64,000 nucleotides of DNA. Origin: Marinifilum flexuosum (GTDB taxonomy: Bacteria > Bacteroidota > Bacteroidia > Bacteroidales > Marinifilaceae). Every line of letters starts with the position of its first letter. The stretch's first letter is position 1. The position numbers were made by a program, and so were the translations under genes. The stretch is taken from contig NZ_RAPQ01000011.1 in the NCBI RefSeq assembly GCF_003610555.1, positions 310,001-374,000 on the forward strand, read 5' to 3'. Positions 63,062 through 64,000 of the stretch are shown piece after piece. The notes under the pieces were generated by a model. That model had not been told where the DNA came from and made no database searches. It worked only from the letters and a program-made list of their open reading frames with translations.

Positions 63062-63499
63062 ATGGATAAATTAACAAAAAACATAGAACTCCAACTTTGG
63101 GATTTTGGACAAAACACCAGAACACTTCAGGAATCGAGACAGGAAATAGCAAGTGGATGGGAGGATAATGCTTCTCGCGAGCTCAACTCACGTTTCTTTA
63201 ATCCACATGAAAACGATTCAGAGAAATCAATCCGTTTTCTTCATGATCAAGTAGATAATGTAAAACAAATGGAAAATGAGTTCGTGATTATTGAAACTGC
63301 AGTTGAAGAGGCCAATAGACTATCTGGTGAAATCGATAGCTCACTACAATACAGTAGAGCAGATATCAAACATTCCTATCATACATTAGATGAATGTATT
63401 TATTCCAAGAACCGATCTCTTGATTACTGTAAAAACACTCAGGACAAATTGAATAAATTGGCAAAATTGAAGCAATTGCATAATTCTGGAAAATATTAA
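63062..63499 (+). CDS. WXG100-like helical protein 3 (extended)
   Basis: A 145-residue protein. Residues 1-70 form a helix-turn-helix with ASGWEDNASRELNSRFF: Trp33-Glu-Asp35 in the W-x-G position and Phe45-Phe46 at the expected spacing. About 70 more helical residues follow, so it is longer than a standard WXG100 protein. It lies 30 nt after the coiled-coil gene on the same strand and ends the locus; a hairpin follows at 63596-63619. Confidence 0.6.
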   Translation: MDKLTKNIELQLWDFGQNTRTLQESRQEIASGWEDNASRELNSRFFNPHENDSEKSIRFLHDQVDNVKQMENEFVIIETAVEEANRLSGEIDSSLQYSRADIKHSYHTLDECIYSKNRSLDYCKNTQDKLNKLAKLKQLHNSGKY

Positions 63500-63595
63500 T
63501 ACATCAAAAACATTGGTTTAGCTGAATTGCATAAAAAGAAAATAATTTGCCAAAACTAGTTAATAAGCTAGTAGACGATACGATACTAATAAGAA

Positions 63596-63619
63596 AAGGA
63601 GGTGCTATTACACCTCCTT
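63596..63619 (-). terminator. Hairpin between the type VII-like locus and the rtcB fragment
   Basis: AAGGAGGTG / CACCTCCTT stem with a 6-nt loop; CTTCTTC follows on the plus strand, TTTTCTT on the minus strand. It can end transcription from both sides. Confidence 0.7.
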
Positions 63620-63625
63620 CTTCAT

Positions 63626-63748
63626 TTATCCCTTTACTACAGCCAAATGTTCCAGTTCTACTCGAATTTTCACCAAGTCTTTTGGGTTTTCCATTACCTG
63701 ATGGATGTCTTTATAGGCACCGACATAAAATCGTCGCAACTGCAAATC
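63626..63748 (-). pseudogene. rtcB 3' fragment (RNA ligase RtcB C-terminus)
   Basis: The minus strand reads GAYKDIHQVMENPKDLVKIR and then VELEHLAVVKG-stop, the conserved end of RtcB (family end: AYKxIDxVMxxQxDLVxxxxxLxxxxVxKG). The frame is closed by TAA just upstream at 63749-63751, so only about 30 codons of RtcB text remain. The left part overlaps a 32-nt direct repeat whose second copy is at 63969-64000. Confidence 0.7.
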
Positions 63749-64000
63749 TTAATAGATCTGGAATAACCTTTGCGACGAAATAAATTTGGAATTTAATTTG
63801 TCCTCACCAAACAGACCACTAATCTTTGCACAACTTCCTCCTTATAAAAGGGAAAAGAACGCGTAATGTAGAAAAAATGCATGCCCCATATTTTTCATTT
63901 GCCTGAAAGGCATACATCATTCTAGCCCAGGGCAAGGGAGAGAAAGCGACCGCCGCCCTGGGTTTATAGCACCGTCATGAAATCGTCGCAACTGCAAATC
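63717..64000. repeat. Direct repeat pair and palindrome of a dispersed element
   Basis: The 32-nt text beginning GCACCGACATAAAATCGTCG (63717-63748) recurs at 63969-64000 with two changes. Between them CCCAGGGC (63926-63933) pairs with GCCCTGGG (63955-63962). The block CCCTGGG-TTTATAGCACCG is a type of repeat I associate with Bacteroidota genomes. The element may run past the window edge. Confidence 0.6.

Overview
The window is a chromosomal segment of a marine or anaerobic Bacteroidota. The gut/marine Marinilabiliales-like group fits best. Evidence: promoters of the TAnnTTTG type, almost no Shine-Dalgarno sites, a SusC/SusD pair, AT-rich DNA, a V-type ATPase operon lacking F and G subunits, and DUF families typical of the phylum. 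The species assignment is an inference.

Layout. (1) 1-1.57 kb: start of an arginine operon on the minus strand (argG, then upstream a GNAT acetyltransferase). It is preceded by a leader with four short ORFs containing Arg-codon runs; three of them are followed by or run into intrinsic terminators, which looks like a tandem attenuator. (2) 1.9-8.7 kb: small membrane protein, then gltB-gltD (glutamate synthase) with a structured 5' leader. (3) 8.8-10.3 kb: DUF6155 protein and a nitronate-monooxygenase-like flavoprotein. (4) 10.3-17.7 kb: stress/ion region (nhaA, LuxR-type response regulator plus histidine kinase, a two-gene universal-stress module, a small secreted protein, a VTT-type membrane protein) bounded by two almost identical tRNA-Leu(UAG) genes. 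(5) 17.8-23 kb: hypotheticals, mnmE, a discoidin lipoprotein, a DUF6261-like protein. (6) 23.3-31.6 kb: mobile/defence region with a phased 41-bp GC-rich repeat array, a REP-associated tyrosine transposase (RAYT) surrounded and invaded by its palindromes, and a type I restriction-modification operon (hsdR, membrane protein, hsdM, hsdS). (7) 31.7-44.5 kb: polysaccharide utilization locus (one-component propeller/AraC regulator, SusC, SusD, two clan GH-D-like or GH97 glycosidases), probably for alpha-galactosides. (8) 45.1-54.5 kb: V-type ATPase operon whose K subunit carries the sodium-site residues, preceded by a second copy of the universal-stress module. (9) 54.5-57.5 kb: repeats, a RAYT remnant, and two genes of unknown function, one of them a predicted outer-membrane barrel. 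(10) 58.1-63.5 kb: a membrane-anchored EccC/EssC-like triple-ATPase gene followed by three small WXG100-like helical-hairpin proteins and a long coiled-coil protein. This is a minimal type VII secretion-like locus in a diderm Bacteroidota and is the most striking item here. (11) 63.6-64 kb: an rtcB 3' fragment and dispersed repeats.

How parts connect. The nhaA promoter and both universal-stress promoters carry the same palindrome (GTAGGG-N3/4-CCCCCA). In the two stress promoters it lies exactly 45 nt upstream of the -7 box, and at nhaA 35 nt upstream. The LuxR-type two-component pair sits between nhaA and the first stress module and is the obvious candidate regulator. Both stress modules are also followed by a conserved ~130-nt element that folds as a three-way junction; it lies upstream of the histidine kinase in one case and of the V-ATPase in the other. 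Together nhaA, the V-ATPase and the stress proteins look like one sodium/energy-stress regulon.
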